This document shows positions 25,721-35,230 of a stretch of 64,000 nt of DNA, piece by piece. Below the pieces are notes generated by a model, which saw nothing but the letters and a program-made list of their open reading frames with translations, was not told the DNA's origin and did not search any database. A program made the translations under genes and the position numbers. Positions within the stretch are counted from its first letter, which is position 1; each line of letters begins with the position of its first letter. The stretch is from Streptomyces violaceusniger Tu 4113. Its GTDB lineage: Bacteria > Actinomycetota > Actinomycetes > Streptomycetales > Streptomycetaceae. The DNA lies in contig NC_015957.1 of the NCBI RefSeq assembly GCF_000147815.2, positions 1,178,001-1,242,000 on the forward strand, written 5' to 3'.

Positions 25721-27139
25721 CTAAGGATGTGTCATGCGCAGGACGTCGAGCGCCTCGTCCAACTGCTCCAGGGTCAGCAGCCCGCGCTCCACATAGCCGG
25801 ACTCCAGCACCACCTCCCGGATGGTCTTGCGCTCCGCCAGCGACCGCTTGGCCACCTTCGCCGCCTCCTCGTAGCCGAGGTAGCGGTTCAGCGGGGTGAC
25901 GATGGCCGGCGAGGACTCCGCGTACTCTCGGGCCCGCTCGACGTTGGCGGTGATCCCGTCGATGGTGCGGTCCGCGAGCAGCCGGGAGACATTGGTCAGC
26001 AGCCGGATCGACTCCAGCAGATTCCTGGCGATCACCGGGAGCATCACATTGAGCTCGAAGTTCCCGGCGGCCCCGGCCATGGCGACGGTGGTGTCATTGC
26101 CGGTGACCTGCGCCGCGACCATCAGCGTGGCCTCGGGGATCACCGGGTTGACCTTCCCCGGCATGATCGAGGAGCCGGGCTGCAGATCGGGCAGCGCGAT
26201 CTCGGCGAGCCCGGTGCGGGGGCCCGACGCCATCCAGCGCAGATCGTTGGAGATCTTGGTGAGGCCGACCGCGATCGTCCGCAGTTGCCCGGACGTCTCG
26301 ACCAGCCCGTCCCGCGCGCCCTGCGCCTCGAAGTGGTCCCGGGCCTCGGTCAGCGGCAGCCCGGTGGTGCGGGCCAGCTCGGCGATGACGGCGGCGGCGA
26401 ACCCGGGCGGGGTGTTGATCCCGGTGCCCACCGCCGTACCGCCCAGCGGCAGCTCGGCCAGCCGGGGGAGCGCGGCGCGCAGCCGCTCGATCCCGTACCG
26501 CACCTGGGCCGCGTAGCCGCCGAACTCCTGACCGAGGGTCACCGGAGTGGCGTCCATCAGATGGGTGCGCCCCGCCTTGACCACCTCCGCGAACTCGGCC
26601 GCCTTGCGCTCCAGCGCCTCCGCCAGATGGGCCAGGGCCGGGATCAGATCGCGGGTGACGGCCGCGGTGGCCGCGATGTGGATCGACGAGGGGAAGACGT
26701 CGTTGGAGGACTGGCTGGCGTTCACATGGTCATTGGGGTGCACCGGACGGCCCAGGCGCTCGGTCGCCAGGGTGGCCAGCACCTCATTGGTGTTCATATT
26801 GGACGAGGTGCCGGAGCCGGTCTGGAAGACGTCCACCGGGAAGTGATCGTCCCAGCGGCCCTCGGCGACCTGAGCCGCCACCTCCGCGATGGCCCCCGCG
26901 ATGTCCTTGTCCACCACGCCCAGATCCGCGTTGACCAGGGCGGCCGCGCCCTTGATGCGGGCCAGCGCCTCGATATGCGCCCGCTCCAGCCGCTGCCCGC
27001 TGACGGGAAAGTTCTCCACCGCCCGCTGGGTCTGGGCGCGCCACTTGGCGTGCGCCGGGACCCTGACCTCTCCCATCGAGTCGTGCTCGATGCGGTAGCC
27101 CTCCCGGGGGCTGTCGTCGCGGTGGCTCTCGTCGGTCAT
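25721..27139 (-). CDS. fumC: class II fumarate hydratase FumC
   Basis: A 472-residue fumarase of the aspartase/fumarase superfamily, interconverting fumarate and L-malate in the TCA cycle without an iron-sulfur cluster. Signatures are [25 protein letters not shown], the catalytic-loop [12 protein letters not shown] and [14 protein letters not shown] 27139 follows GGAGGTG at good spacing; an ATG 21 nt upstream is less likely. A second, unrelated class I fumarase is encoded 5 kb away, as is usual in Streptomyces. Confidence 0.95.
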   Translation of the reverse strand: MTDESHRDDSPREGYRIEHDSMGEVRVPAHAKWRAQTQRAVENFPVSGQRLERAHIEALARIKGAAALVNADLGVVDKDIAGAIAEVAAQVAEGRWDDHFPVDVFQTGSGTSSNMNTNEVLATLATERLGRPVHPNDHVNASQSSNDVFPSSIHIAATAAVTRDLIPALAHLAEALERKAAEFAEVVKAGRTHLMDATPVTLGQEFGGYAAQVRYGIERLRAALPRLAELPLGGTAVGTGINTPPGFAAAVIAELARTTGLPLTEARDHFEAQGARDGLVETSGQLRTIAVGLTKISNDLRWMASGPRTGLAEIALPDLQPGSSIMPGKVNPVIPEATLMVAAQVTGNDTTVAMAGAAGNFELNVMLPVIARNLLESIRLLTNVSRLLADRTIDGITANVERAREYAESSPAIVTPLNRYLGYEEAAKVAKRSLAERKTIREVVLESGYVERGLLTLEQLDEALDVLRMTHP

Positions 27140-27217
27140 GGGGACACCTCCGTCCAGCACAGCGTCATCACGCCACCCCGTGTTCCCGCGCCCGCCGTGC
27201 CGAACAAGTGAGCCCGG

Positions 27218-29560
27218 TCACCGTACGGCCTCCGGCGCCCGCGGCGTGTCCACCTCGCCGGTGCGCTTGAGCTTCTGCCACGGCAGCAGGGCGCCGGTCG
27301 CCGCGGTGACACAGGAGTGCAGCAGCACCAGATACATCAACTGGCGGTAGGCGATCTGCTGCAGCGGCAGTACGGCCAGTGCCCGGTAGTCCTCCCGGTC
27401 CAGCCGGAACGCGTACGCCGCGCCCAGGAGTTGCACCAGCAGCAGCGCGCCCCAGGCCAGCAGCGAGCGCACCGGGTCCAGGAAGATCACCCCGTAGAGG
27501 GTGAAGAGGTCGATCAGCGGCGCGCACAGCGGGGTGAGGATCTGGAACAGCACCACCAGCGGCATCCCCACCCGGCCGAACCGCCCCGAGGGCCCCCGGT
27601 CGATCAGCGAGCGGCGGTGCTTCCACAGCGCCTGCATGGTGCCGTAACTCCAGCGGTAGCGCTGCTTCCACAACTGGCCGAGGGAGCTGGGCGCCTCGGT
27701 CCAGGCGCGGGCGTGCTCCTGGTAGACCACCTGCCACCCGGCCCGGTGCAGGGCGATGGTGATGTCGGTGTCCTCGGCCAGGGTGTCCGCGCTCATGCCC
27801 CCCGCCTCCAGCAGCGCCCGGCGGCGGAAGGCGCCGATCGCGCCGGGGATGGTGGGCATGCAGCGCAGCAGGTCGTACATCCGCCGGTCGAGGTTGAAGC
27901 CCATCACATACTCGATGTGCTGCCAGGCGCCGATCAGCTTGCCCCGGTTGCCCACCTTGGCGTTGCCCGCGACCGCGCCCACCCGCGAGTCGGCGAACGG
28001 ACGGACCAGCTCACGGATGGTGGTGGGCTCGAAGACGGTGTCGCCGTCCATCATCACGATCAGCTCGTGGCCGGCGTGGGCGATGCCCCGGTTGAGCGCG
28101 GCGGGCTTGCCCGCGTTGGCCTGGCGCAGCACTCGCACGTTGGGCAGCCCCATCGCCTCGGCGATATCGGCGGTGCCGTCGGTGGAGCCGTCGTCCACAA
28201 CCAGGATCTCGATCGGGTGGGTGGAGGCGGACAGCGACCTCAGGGTGTTGGCGATGCACTCCTTCTCGTTGTACGCGGGCACGATCACGCTCACCGGATC
28301 GGTCACCTCCTGCACCCGGCTCCAGCGCCGCCGCTCCCGCGAGCGCCGGTGCCACCAGGCGAGGAGCACCATCAGCAGCAGCCGCCCGATCACCGAGAAG
28401 CCCACCAGGCCCAGCAGCCCCATCAGGAACGGGAGCGCGTCGTGGGTGAACGCGGCGGCCCAGATCAGCGCCCGGCCCTCCCAGATCGGCAGGGTGTGCG
28501 CCGGGTGGTTGGCGCTGTGGGCGCCGAGCGCGCCGGTGACGGTGGTGAAGGAGTAGCCCTTCTTCTGCATCCGCTCGATGTACAGCCCCAGGGCCGTCAC
28601 GGTCCGCGCGCGGTTGCCGCCCGCGTCGTGGAAGAGCACGGACGCGCCCTTCTTCCCCTCGGGAGTGGCGTTCTGGACGATCTCCTTGACCGGGGGCCGC
28701 TGCCAGTCCTCGCTGTCGGCGTCCACGAACGCGCTGATGTAGCCCTTGGAGCCGATGTGCTGCTGCACCGGCCAGGTGCGGTCGTCCAGCGCGCGGACCT
28801 TGGAGGCGTACGGCGCCCGGAAGAGCGAGCTGGTGATGCCCGCCGCACCGGCCAGGGCGAGCTGGGACTGGGCCAGTTCGCGGTCCATGCGCCCCTTGTC
28901 CTGGTACGACAGGTCGACATGGGAGAAGGTGTGCACCCCGACCTCATGGCCCGCGGCCCGCATCCGGCGGACCAGCTCCGGATGGCGGATCACCATCTGG
29001 CCCAGCACGAAGAAGGTCCCCCGCACCTTGTGGCGGCGCAGTACGTCGAGGATCTTCGGGGTCCAGCGGGGGTCCGGGCCGTCGTCGAAGGTCAGCGCGA
29101 TGGTCCTGGACGGGATGGCGTGCTCGGTGGCCTTCCCCTTCCGGCCGAAGGTGATCACCGGCCCGCCCTTGCGCAGCCGGTCGGGGACGGTGCGCGAGGC
29201 GTGTGAGCGGTACACCCGGGCGTCGTTGCCGACCTCGGCGTGCAGATAGCCGTCCAGCAGCAGGGTGCATACCAGCGCGAGCAGGGTCGCGAGGGCGAGC
29301 ACCATGCGGGTGCGGGTACGGAGCTTTCGCAGCTTGACGGTACGGAGCTTGGGAGTGTGGCCGTCAGCTTTGGACAGCTTGGGGGTGCGGAGCCTGCCCG
29401 TGAGCCTGAGCCTGCCCATGACCCGGAGTCTGCCGGTGAGCCTCGCGGCGCGGCGCCCGGAGCCGGTCAGCCGGAACGCCGTGCGGGACGAGCCGTCCTG
29501 ACGGGGCGCGGGGGGTCGGCGGCGCGGCCTGGGCAGCCTCGGCGGTCTGCCGCCGGTCAT
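27218..29560 (-). CDS. fused polysaccharide deacetylase / family 2 glycosyltransferase, membrane protein
   Basis: A 780-residue fusion. The Arg-rich N-terminus is followed by one helix (~residues 90-110) and a NodB deacetylase domain (~145-345) with TFDDGPDPRW, the HTFSH zinc motif and FRAPYASK. A hydrophobic block precedes a GT2 domain (~425-660) with VSVIVPAYNEKE, VVDDGSTDG, the MDGDTVFEP DxD motif, EDTDIT and QRYRWSYGT. C-terminal helices form an export channel. It resembles an IcaA-plus-IcaB fusion, so a partly deacetylated beta-1,6-GlcNAc-type surface polymer is the best guess. It overlaps the upstream gene by 4 nt. Confidence 0.88.
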   Translation of the reverse strand: MTGGRPPRLPRPRRRPPAPRQDGSSRTAFRLTGSGRRAARLTGRLRVMGRLRLTGRLRTPKLSKADGHTPKLRTVKLRKLRTRTRMVLALATLLALVCTLLLDGYLHAEVGNDARVYRSHASRTVPDRLRKGGPVITFGRKGKATEHAIPSRTIALTFDDGPDPRWTPKILDVLRRHKVRGTFFVLGQMVIRHPELVRRMRAAGHEVGVHTFSHVDLSYQDKGRMDRELAQSQLALAGAAGITSSLFRAPYASKVRALDDRTWPVQQHIGSKGYISAFVDADSEDWQRPPVKEIVQNATPEGKKGASVLFHDAGGNRARTVTALGLYIERMQKKGYSFTTVTGALGAHSANHPAHTLPIWEGRALIWAAAFTHDALPFLMGLLGLVGFSVIGRLLLMVLLAWWHRRSRERRRWSRVQEVTDPVSVIVPAYNEKECIANTLRSLSASTHPIEILVVDDGSTDGTADIAEAMGLPNVRVLRQANAGKPAALNRGIAHAGHELIVMMDGDTVFEPTTIRELVRPFADSRVGAVAGNAKVGNRGKLIGAWQHIEYVMGFNLDRRMYDLLRCMPTIPGAIGAFRRRALLEAGGMSADTLAEDTDITIALHRAGWQVVYQEHARAWTEAPSSLGQLWKQRYRWSYGTMQALWKHRRSLIDRGPSGRFGRVGMPLVVLFQILTPLCAPLIDLFTLYGVIFLDPVRSLLAWGALLLVQLLGAAYAFRLDREDYRALAVLPLQQIAYRQLMYLVLLHSCVTAATGALLPWQKLKRTGEVDTPRAPEAVR

Positions 29561-30417
29561 GACCCCTCGCCGTCGGCTTCGGGGGCGCCCGGCCCACCGG
29601 CCGGGGCGCCGCCTCCGGCGGGCCCCTGGGGGCCCTTCGGGGGCTTGGGCGGGTCGGCCTGCGGGGGCTTCTGGGTCTGGGGCTTCTGGGGGGACTTGGC
29701 GTGGCCGGGCTTCGTGGTGCGGCCGGGGGCCTGCGGGTGGCCGGAGCCCTTGGCCGGTGGCTCGGCGGCGTCGGAGTGCTTCTTCGGCGGGGTGTGCGAC
29801 GCGTCCGCGGGGTGCTTGGCGGACGGGTGGGCGGCCGGATGCGAGGGCGCGTGGGCGTGCTTGCGGTGCTTGGCGGGCCGGTGCCCCTCGGCGGACTCGC
29901 GGGCGCCGGGGCGGGGGTGCGCGGGGGAGTGCCGCGGCGCCGCGCGGTGGGCCTTGGGCGGGGCGGGCTGCGGAGGCGCGGGCCGCGGCCGGGTGGTGAC
30001 GGGGGGAAGGGCGATGGGCTGCCGGGCGGACTGGGGCTCCGGGCGCTCGGAGTCGTACCGGTGGCGCTGATGCTGACGGTGGGTCGGCGCGTACTCGTAC
30101 TCGTCGTCGGGCCGCTCATGCGATCCGGAGGGCCCCGAACGCCCCTCCGGGGTGTGCTTCGGCTCCCGGCCGAACGCCTCGGTGGCGACGGGATGCCCGG
30201 GGATCAGCGTCTGCGGCGCGAATGGCGTACCGCCCGCGTAGCCCAACCCCAGGACCGCCGAATAGCCGAGGCAGGCGGCCCCCGCGACTACGCCCACATG
30301 TCGTACGAATCGGCCACGGCGCCCGGAGAGGTCCACGAACACGGGCCCCTTCCGGGCCACGTCAGCGCGGAGGGGACGCGAAGGCGCGCGCTCGGCCACA
30401 TCTGACTGAGGATCCAT
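29557..30417 (-). CDS. Pro/Lys/His-rich single-pass membrane protein
   Basis: A 286-residue protein with a short basic cytoplasmic part, one helix (~residues 39-62, HVGVVAGAACLGYSAVLGLGYAGG) and then more than 200 residues of Pro/Ala/Lys/His/Arg-rich low complexity (APPQPAPPKAHRAA, KPPQADPPKPPKG). Such tails are thought to span the actinobacterial wall. Its stop overlaps the deacetylase/glycosyltransferase start by 4 nt, so it probably supports that polymer machine at the surface. ATG 30417 is assumed; a start 63 nt upstream is possible. No known family is recognised. Confidence 0.6.
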   Translation of the reverse strand: MDPQSDVAERAPSRPLRADVARKGPVFVDLSGRRGRFVRHVGVVAGAACLGYSAVLGLGYAGGTPFAPQTLIPGHPVATEAFGREPKHTPEGRSGPSGSHERPDDEYEYAPTHRQHQRHRYDSERPEPQSARQPIALPPVTTRPRPAPPQPAPPKAHRAAPRHSPAHPRPGARESAEGHRPAKHRKHAHAPSHPAAHPSAKHPADASHTPPKKHSDAAEPPAKGSGHPQAPGRTTKPGHAKSPQKPQTQKPPQADPPKPPKGPQGPAGGGAPAGGPGAPEADGEGS

Positions 30418-30583
30418 ACGGAAGAGGCTAATGCAGAAAATACGACATGCGACATATAAGTCAAACATGCGGTGTGTCATAGTTCAGTAGGCTTCACTGA
30501 ATATGCGAGGTTTGGCGCGGAGAACGGCACGGGCGGCGCAGCCCCCGGCGCCTCGTACCGGACCTCAAGAAGGAGCCAGAGCC
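30418..30583. promoter_or_regulatory. divergent promoter region with inverted repeat
   Basis: This 166-bp region separates the polysaccharide operon (-) from the GH18 gene (+). It is AT-rich for this genome (AAAATACGACATGCGACATA). It contains TTCAGT-N7-ACTGAA at 30,483-30,501, a candidate operator shared by both promoters. Confidence 0.5.
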
Positions 30584-31678
30584 ATGAGGGCCAGCCCCCG
30601 CATGAGCGGAATCGCCGTGGCCGGCGCGGTGGTCTGCGCCACCATCGCCGTATGGGCGGGACACCACAAGCAGTCGCCCGAGCCGCACGCCGCGCCCTCA
30701 CAGCCGCAGGCGTCGCAGCCCCCCGCGGCACGGACGCCCGCCGAGTTCGTGCCGTACGTCAACGCCTGGTCGGACTCGGCGTACGACATGGCCGCCGCGG
30801 CCGCGCGCGGAGTCAAGGAGTTCACGCTGGGCTTCGTCGTCGCGGGCGACGGCTGCACCCCGGCGTGGGACGGCGGCACCTCGCCCGAGGACCCGGCGCT
30901 CGAGGCCCGGGTCGAGGGCGTCCGCCGGGCGGGCGGCGACGTACGGATCTCCTTCGGCGGCGCCGAGGGCACCGAGCTCGCCACCGTCTGCACCGACGTC
31001 CCCGAACTCGCCTCCGCCTACACCGAGGTGATCGAGCGATACCAGGCGCACCGGATCGACTTCGACCTCGAGGGCGAGGCGCTCGCCAACACCGAGGCGG
31101 CCGCCCGCCGCGCCCAGGCGCTCGCGCTGATCCAGCGCACCCACGAGGGCCTGAACATCTCCTTCACCCTGCCCGCCATGCCCGACGGGCTGACCGCCGA
31201 GAGCGTCGCCCAGTTGGAGGCCGCCAAACAGGAGGGGGTCATCCTCTCGACCGTCAACATCATGGCGATGAACTACAGCGGGGACCATACGGGCGACATG
31301 GGCGACTACGCCGTCCAGGCGGCCACCGCCGCGCAGGCCCGGATCCGCGAGGTGCTCGGCATGTCCGACGCCGCCGCCTGGAAGGTGCTCGCCGTGACGC
31401 CGATGATCGGGGTCAACGACGTCACCGGCGAGACCTTCACGCTGGAGGACGCGTCCGGGCTGGCGCGGTTCGCCGCGGACAAGGGGATCGGACGGCTGTC
31501 GATGTGGTCCGCCGAACGCGACCAGCCGTGCACCCCGGAAATGACCCAGTCGGCCACCCCCGCCGCCCCCACGGCCGGTGCCGCGGGCCCCGAGACGGCC
31601 GAGAACGTCGTCCCGAACACGCGCTGCAGCGGCGTCCTCCAGCGCCCCGGCGCCTTCGAGGCAGCACTGAGAGGCTGA
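30584..31678 (+). CDS. exported GH18-like (chitinase-type) protein
   Basis: A 364-residue protein with a signal/anchor helix (~residues 13-31), a Pro/Gln-rich linker and a GH18 TIM-barrel. The catalytic DxDxE is present as Asp159-Phe-Asp161-Leu-Glu163 (RIDFDLEG), with VRISFGGAEG and NIMAMNYSG strands and a terminal LSMWSAERD. Family members cleave beta-GlcNAc polymers. Being divergent from the GlcNAc-type polymer operon, it may trim that polymer or chitin (inference). ATG 30584 is preceded by AAGGAG. Confidence 0.85.
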   Translation: MRASPRMSGIAVAGAVVCATIAVWAGHHKQSPEPHAAPSQPQASQPPAARTPAEFVPYVNAWSDSAYDMAAAAARGVKEFTLGFVVAGDGCTPAWDGGTSPEDPALEARVEGVRRAGGDVRISFGGAEGTELATVCTDVPELASAYTEVIERYQAHRIDFDLEGEALANTEAAARRAQALALIQRTHEGLNISFTLPAMPDGLTAESVAQLEAAKQEGVILSTVNIMAMNYSGDHTGDMGDYAVQAATAAQARIREVLGMSDAAAWKVLAVTPMIGVNDVTGETFTLEDASGLARFAADKGIGRLSMWSAERDQPCTPEMTQSATPAAPTAGAAGPETAENVVPNTRCSGVLQRPGAFEAALRG

Positions 31679-31679
31679 A

Positions 31680-31920
31680 TGCCCAGCCCGTCCCGCCTTT
31701 GGACGAGCCCCGCCCAGGCCCCTGTCCCAGCCCGTCCGGCGCTTGAGGACAGGGCGGTCCCGGGTAATCCAGCCCGTCCGGCGCTTGAGGACGAGTCCCG
31801 CCCAGGGCCGGTCGGCGGTCCAGGGGGCGGAGCCCCTGATCCAGCCCGTCCGGCGCTTGAGGACAAGGCCCGTCCCGGGCCGGGCGGGGGCCTGGGGGCG
31901 GAGCCCCCGGGATGGGACGG
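31680..31920 (+). repeat. dispersed intergenic repeats with CAGCCCGTCCGGCGCTTGAG core
   Basis: Four copies, the first degenerate, of a ~23-bp motif CAGCCCGTCCGGCGCTTGAG occur at about 31,685, 31,731, 31,770 and 31,841. They are joined by GGGGCGGAGCCCC hairpins and CCCGGG-rich spacers. I recognise this motif from many Streptomyces intergenic regions, where it behaves like a REP-type element. No gene is present. Confidence 0.8.
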
Positions 31921-31924
31921 GTAA

Positions 31925-31958
31925 GGGCGGCGGGGGCGCATCCACGCCCCCGCCGCCC
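31925..31958. terminator. terminator between GH18 gene and fumarase
   Basis: A 14-bp perfect stem (GGGCGGCGGGGGCG and complement) with a 6-nt loop lies 9 bp from the end of the convergent class I fumarase. Confidence 0.85.
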
Positions 31959-31966
31959 CGCAGGCG

Positions 31967-33679
31967 TTACGCCACCCCCGGCCCCCGCACCGGAATACTC
32001 GTGAACGTCGGCTGCGGCGCCGGATCCTGGAAGAAGTCGTTCCCCTTGTCGTCCACCACGATGAACGCCGGGAAGTTCTCGACCTCGATCCTCCAGACCG
32101 CCTCCATGCCCAGCTCCTCGTACTCGAGGACCTCCACCTTCTTGATGCAGTCCTGGGCCAGCCGCGCCGCCGGACCGCCGATCGAGCCCAGGTAGAAGCC
32201 GCCGTGCGCGGCACACGCGTCGGTGACCTGCTTCGAGCGGTTGCCCTTGGCCAGCATGACCTTCGAGCCGCCCGCCGCCTGGAACTGCTCGACGTACGCG
32301 TCCATCCGGCCCGCCGTCGTCGGGCCGAACGAACCGGAGGCGTAGCCCTCGGGGGTCTTGGCCGGGCCCGCGTAGTAGACCGGGTGGTTCTTCAGGTACT
32401 CGGGCATCTCCTCGCCCGCGTCCAGCCGCTCCTTGATCTTCGCGTGCGCGATGTCCCGGGCGACGACCAGCGTGCCGGTGAGCGAGAGCCGGGTCTTGAC
32501 CGGGTGCCTGGTCAGCTCGGCCAGGACGTCGTCCATCGGCCGGTTGAGGTCGATGGCGACCGCGTCCAGGTCCGGGCCCGCGCCCTTGGTCAGCTCCTCG
32601 TCCGTCGTCTCCGGCAGGAAGCGCGCCGGGTCGGTCTCGAGCTGCTCCAGGAAGACGCCCTCCGGCGTGATCTTGGCGAGCGCCTGGCGGTCGGCGGAGC
32701 ACGAGACGGCGATCGCGACCGGGCAGGAGGCGCCGTGGCGCGGCAGCCGGACCACCCGGACGTCATGGCAGAAGTACTTGCCGCCGAACTGCGCGCCGAT
32801 CCCGATCTTCTGCGTCAGCTCGAAGACCTTCTCCTCCAGCTCCTTGTCGCGGAAGCCGTGGCCGGTCGGGGAGCCCTCGGCGGGCAGTTCGTCCAGGTAG
32901 TGCGCGGAGGCGTACTTGGCGGTCTTGAGCGCGTACTCGGCGCTGGTGCCGCCGACCACGATCGCCAGGTGGTACGGCGGGCAGGCGGCCGTGCCCAGCG
33001 AGCGGATCTTCTCCTCCAGGAACTTCATCATCGATGCCTCGTTCAGCACCGCCTTCGTCTCCTGGTAGAGGAAGGACTTGTTGGCCGAACCGCCGCCCTT
33101 GGCCATGAAGAGGAACTTGTAGGCGCCGCCGTCGGTCGCGTACAGCTCGATCTGCGCGGGCAGGTTGGAGCCGGTGTTCTTCTCCTCCCACATGGTCAGC
33201 GGGGCCATCTGGGAGTAGCGCAGATTGAGCTTGGTGTACGCGTCGAAGACGCCCCGCGACAGGGCCTCCTCGTCGCCGCCTTCGGTCAGCACGTTCTGCC
33301 CGCGCTTGCCCATGACGATCGCGGTGCCGGTGTCCTGGCACATCGGGAGCACCCCGGCGGCCGCGATGTTGGCGTTCTTCAGCAGGTCCAGCGCGACGAA
33401 GCGGTCGTTGGCGCTGGCCTCCGGGTCGTCGAGGATGCGGCGGAGCTGGGCGAGGTGGGCGGGGCGCAGATAGTGCGAGATGTCGCGCATCGCCGCGGCC
33501 GCGAGCCTGCGCAGCGCCTCCGGCTCGACCTTCAGGAAGGTGCGCCCATCGGCCTCGAAGGTGCTCACGCCGTCGGAGGTCACCAGGCGGTAGGGCGTGG
33601 TGTCTTCTCCCAGGGGCAGCAGGTCCGCATAGGCAAACGCTGGGTGGGCGGGACGGGAGACGGGGGGCATCGCGGCCAT
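31967..33679 (-). CDS. class I fumarate hydratase (iron-sulfur)
   Basis: A 570-residue class I fumarase with N-terminal alpha-type and C-terminal beta-type domains fused. Cluster ligands are likely the cysteines in [24 protein letters not shown] and KYFCHDVR. The C-terminal beta domain has [27 protein letters not shown]. It hydrates fumarate to malate in the TCA cycle and is oxygen-sensitive, complementing FumC. Start ATG 33679 is given; GAGGA spacing favours ATG 33670 slightly. It is monocistronic and convergent with the GH18 gene. Confidence 0.92.
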   Translation of the reverse strand: MAAMPPVSRPAHPAFAYADLLPLGEDTTPYRLVTSDGVSTFEADGRTFLKVEPEALRRLAAAAMRDISHYLRPAHLAQLRRILDDPEASANDRFVALDLLKNANIAAAGVLPMCQDTGTAIVMGKRGQNVLTEGGDEEALSRGVFDAYTKLNLRYSQMAPLTMWEEKNTGSNLPAQIELYATDGGAYKFLFMAKGGGSANKSFLYQETKAVLNEASMMKFLEEKIRSLGTAACPPYHLAIVVGGTSAEYALKTAKYASAHYLDELPAEGSPTGHGFRDKELEEKVFELTQKIGIGAQFGGKYFCHDVRVVRLPRHGASCPVAIAVSCSADRQALAKITPEGVFLEQLETDPARFLPETTDEELTKGAGPDLDAVAIDLNRPMDDVLAELTRHPVKTRLSLTGTLVVARDIAHAKIKERLDAGEEMPEYLKNHPVYYAGPAKTPEGYASGSFGPTTAGRMDAYVEQFQAAGGSKVMLAKGNRSKQVTDACAAHGGFYLGSIGGPAARLAQDCIKKVEVLEYEELGMEAVWRIEVENFPAFIVVDDKGNDFFQDPAPQPTFTSIPVRGPGVA

Positions 33680-33866
33680 TCCTCACTCGACAGGGCTTCG
33701 GCTGACTTCGTCGACAGCGCGTCCACAAGCGTAGAACGGGGCGGCGGAACGGGACCTGTGAGGTAGGGCTCAGTAGCGGGCGCGGGGACCGGTAGGGGAA
33801 AGGATCAGGGAGACGTCAGGGATCGTCCCCTAGTCGCGATAGATCGCGACTGGATACCCTGAGTCC

Positions 33867-34577
33867 GTGGATGAGCAGCAGCCCGTGACCCTGACCAAAT
33901 CCGCCCCCGCACCCGCCCCCGCGGCCGCCTCGGCTCCGACCCCGGTCCCGGTCCCGGCGTCCGCGCCCGTCGCGGAGGCGGAGCTTCGCGCGTCCGACGC
34001 GGACCGCGACCGGATCGCGGACATCCTGCGGGAGGCCCTCGCCGAGGGGCGGCTGGAGCCCGAGGAGCACGCCGAGCGGATCGACGCGGTCTATCGCGCC
34101 AAGACCCTCGGCGAGCTGGAGCCCCTGGTGCGCGATCTGCCCGTCGCCCCCGCCCGCGGCGCCGGCTCGGCGCAGGCGCGCGACGCGGAGACGGACTGGG
34201 CGCGCACCGTGCCCGAGTCGGAGAACCTGGTGGCGGTCTTCGGCGGTTCGACGCGCAAGGGCCGCTGGCGGGTCAGGCGCCGTACGAACGCCCTGGCGGT
34301 CTTCGGCGGCGTCGAAATCGATCTGACCGAGGCGGTCTTCGAGCACCGGGAGATCGTCATCAATGTCGTGGCCGCCTTCGGTGGCGTGGACATCAAGGTC
34401 CCGGAGAACGTCTCGCTCCGCGGCTCGGGCGCGGGCATCCTCGGCGGCTTCGACGTCAGGACGTACGAGGCGCAGGACCCCGACGCACCGGTGATCCACG
34501 TCACCGGGTTCGCGGTCTTCGGCGGTGTCGAGGCCAAGCCCAAGCGGGGGAAGCGGCTGAAGAACCTTCGGGCATAA
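33867..34577 (+). CDS. DUF1707 domain protein with LiaF-like C-terminus
   Basis: A 236-residue protein. After an Ala/Pro-rich start, the DUF1707 segment reads LRASDADRDRIADILREALAEGRLEPEEHAERIDAVYRAKTLGEL (~residues 34-85). The C-terminal half has repeated VFGG/AFGG turns (LVAVFGGSTRKG, ALAVFGGVEID, VAAFGGVDI, FAVFGGVE), the beta-helical pattern of cell-wall-active-antibiotic-response proteins. It has no TM helix, so it is probably cytosolic or membrane-peripheral. GTG 33867 is the start. The 178 bp to the WhiB gene appears to be promoter only. Confidence 0.85.
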   Translation: MDEQQPVTLTKSAPAPAPAAASAPTPVPVPASAPVAEAELRASDADRDRIADILREALAEGRLEPEEHAERIDAVYRAKTLGELEPLVRDLPVAPARGAGSAQARDAETDWARTVPESENLVAVFGGSTRKGRWRVRRRTNALAVFGGVEIDLTEAVFEHREIVINVVAAFGGVDIKVPENVSLRGSGAGILGGFDVRTYEAQDPDAPVIHVTGFAVFGGVEAKPKRGKRLKNLRA

Positions 34578-34756
34578 GCCCTGAAGAACGAGCATGCGCG
34601 CGGGAAGTTCCGGGTGGGACAACGGTGTGCATAAGCGCGCGCACAGCGGGTAAGGCTTGGTGCATCGTCTCTCGTACGGCTGATGGGGGTGCTCACGGGG
34701 CCGTACACCTCGAGGCGGGCAAGGGTGACCACCGGAGCCGTCGTCAGGAGTAGACC

Positions 34757-35113
34757 GTGCTGCAACCGCATCAGCCCCTGCTGGAAGCCGCCGTGCCCCC
34801 GCAGCGCGTCCCCGCGCGGGATCAGGCCGGCCCCTGGCACTCGGAGGCGGTGTGCCGACGGGACGAGGCCGGGCTGTTCTTCGCTCCTTCCAAGGAGCCC
34901 ACGGCTGCCAGGCTGTCGCGGGAAGAGGCCGCCAAGCGCGTCTGTGCGCGCTGCCCGGTCATGGTCGAGTGCAGGGAGCACGCACTGCTGCAGCCCGAGC
35001 CGTACGGCGTGTGGGGCGGGCTGACCGCGGCCGAGCGCCGGGTCGTGCTGGCCCGCCGCCGGCGGCGGGAGGCGGAGCTGCAGCGCGCGGTGCAGGTCGC
35101 CGCCGCGGGCTGA
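34757..35113 (+). CDS. WhiB family iron-sulfur transcription factor
   Basis: A 118-residue Wbl protein. The four conserved cysteines for a [4Fe-4S] cluster are visible (AVC, then VCARC and VEC), with the YGVWGGLT turn and a basic C-terminal AERRVVLARRRRREAEL region for DNA binding. Wbl proteins bind the principal sigma factor region 4 and regulate development or redox responses. Its location between the DUF1707 gene and glpX matches the gene I recall as wblI in S. coelicolor; I do not assert the symbol. Confidence 0.9.
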   Translation: MLQPHQPLLEAAVPPQRVPARDQAGPWHSEAVCRRDEAGLFFAPSKEPTAARLSREEAAKRVCARCPVMVECREHALLQPEPYGVWGGLTAAERRVVLARRRRREAELQRAVQVAAAG

Positions 35114-35128
35114 ACTCTTCGGGACCTG

Positions 35129-35166
35129 GGCCGGGCCCCGCCGGGAGGCGGGACCCGGCCCTTGTC
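35129..35166 (+). terminator. terminator after the WhiB gene
   Basis: GGGCCGGG-C-CCCGCC pairs with GGCGGG-A-CCCGGCCC, one mismatch in 15 positions with a 4-nt loop, followed by TTGTC. Confidence 0.8.
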
Positions 35167-35230
35167 ATGTGCCGTCCGCGCTAGGCGCCGTCCGCGTGAG
35201 ATCCTGTTCGCGTTACGTGCTGTCGCGCGC

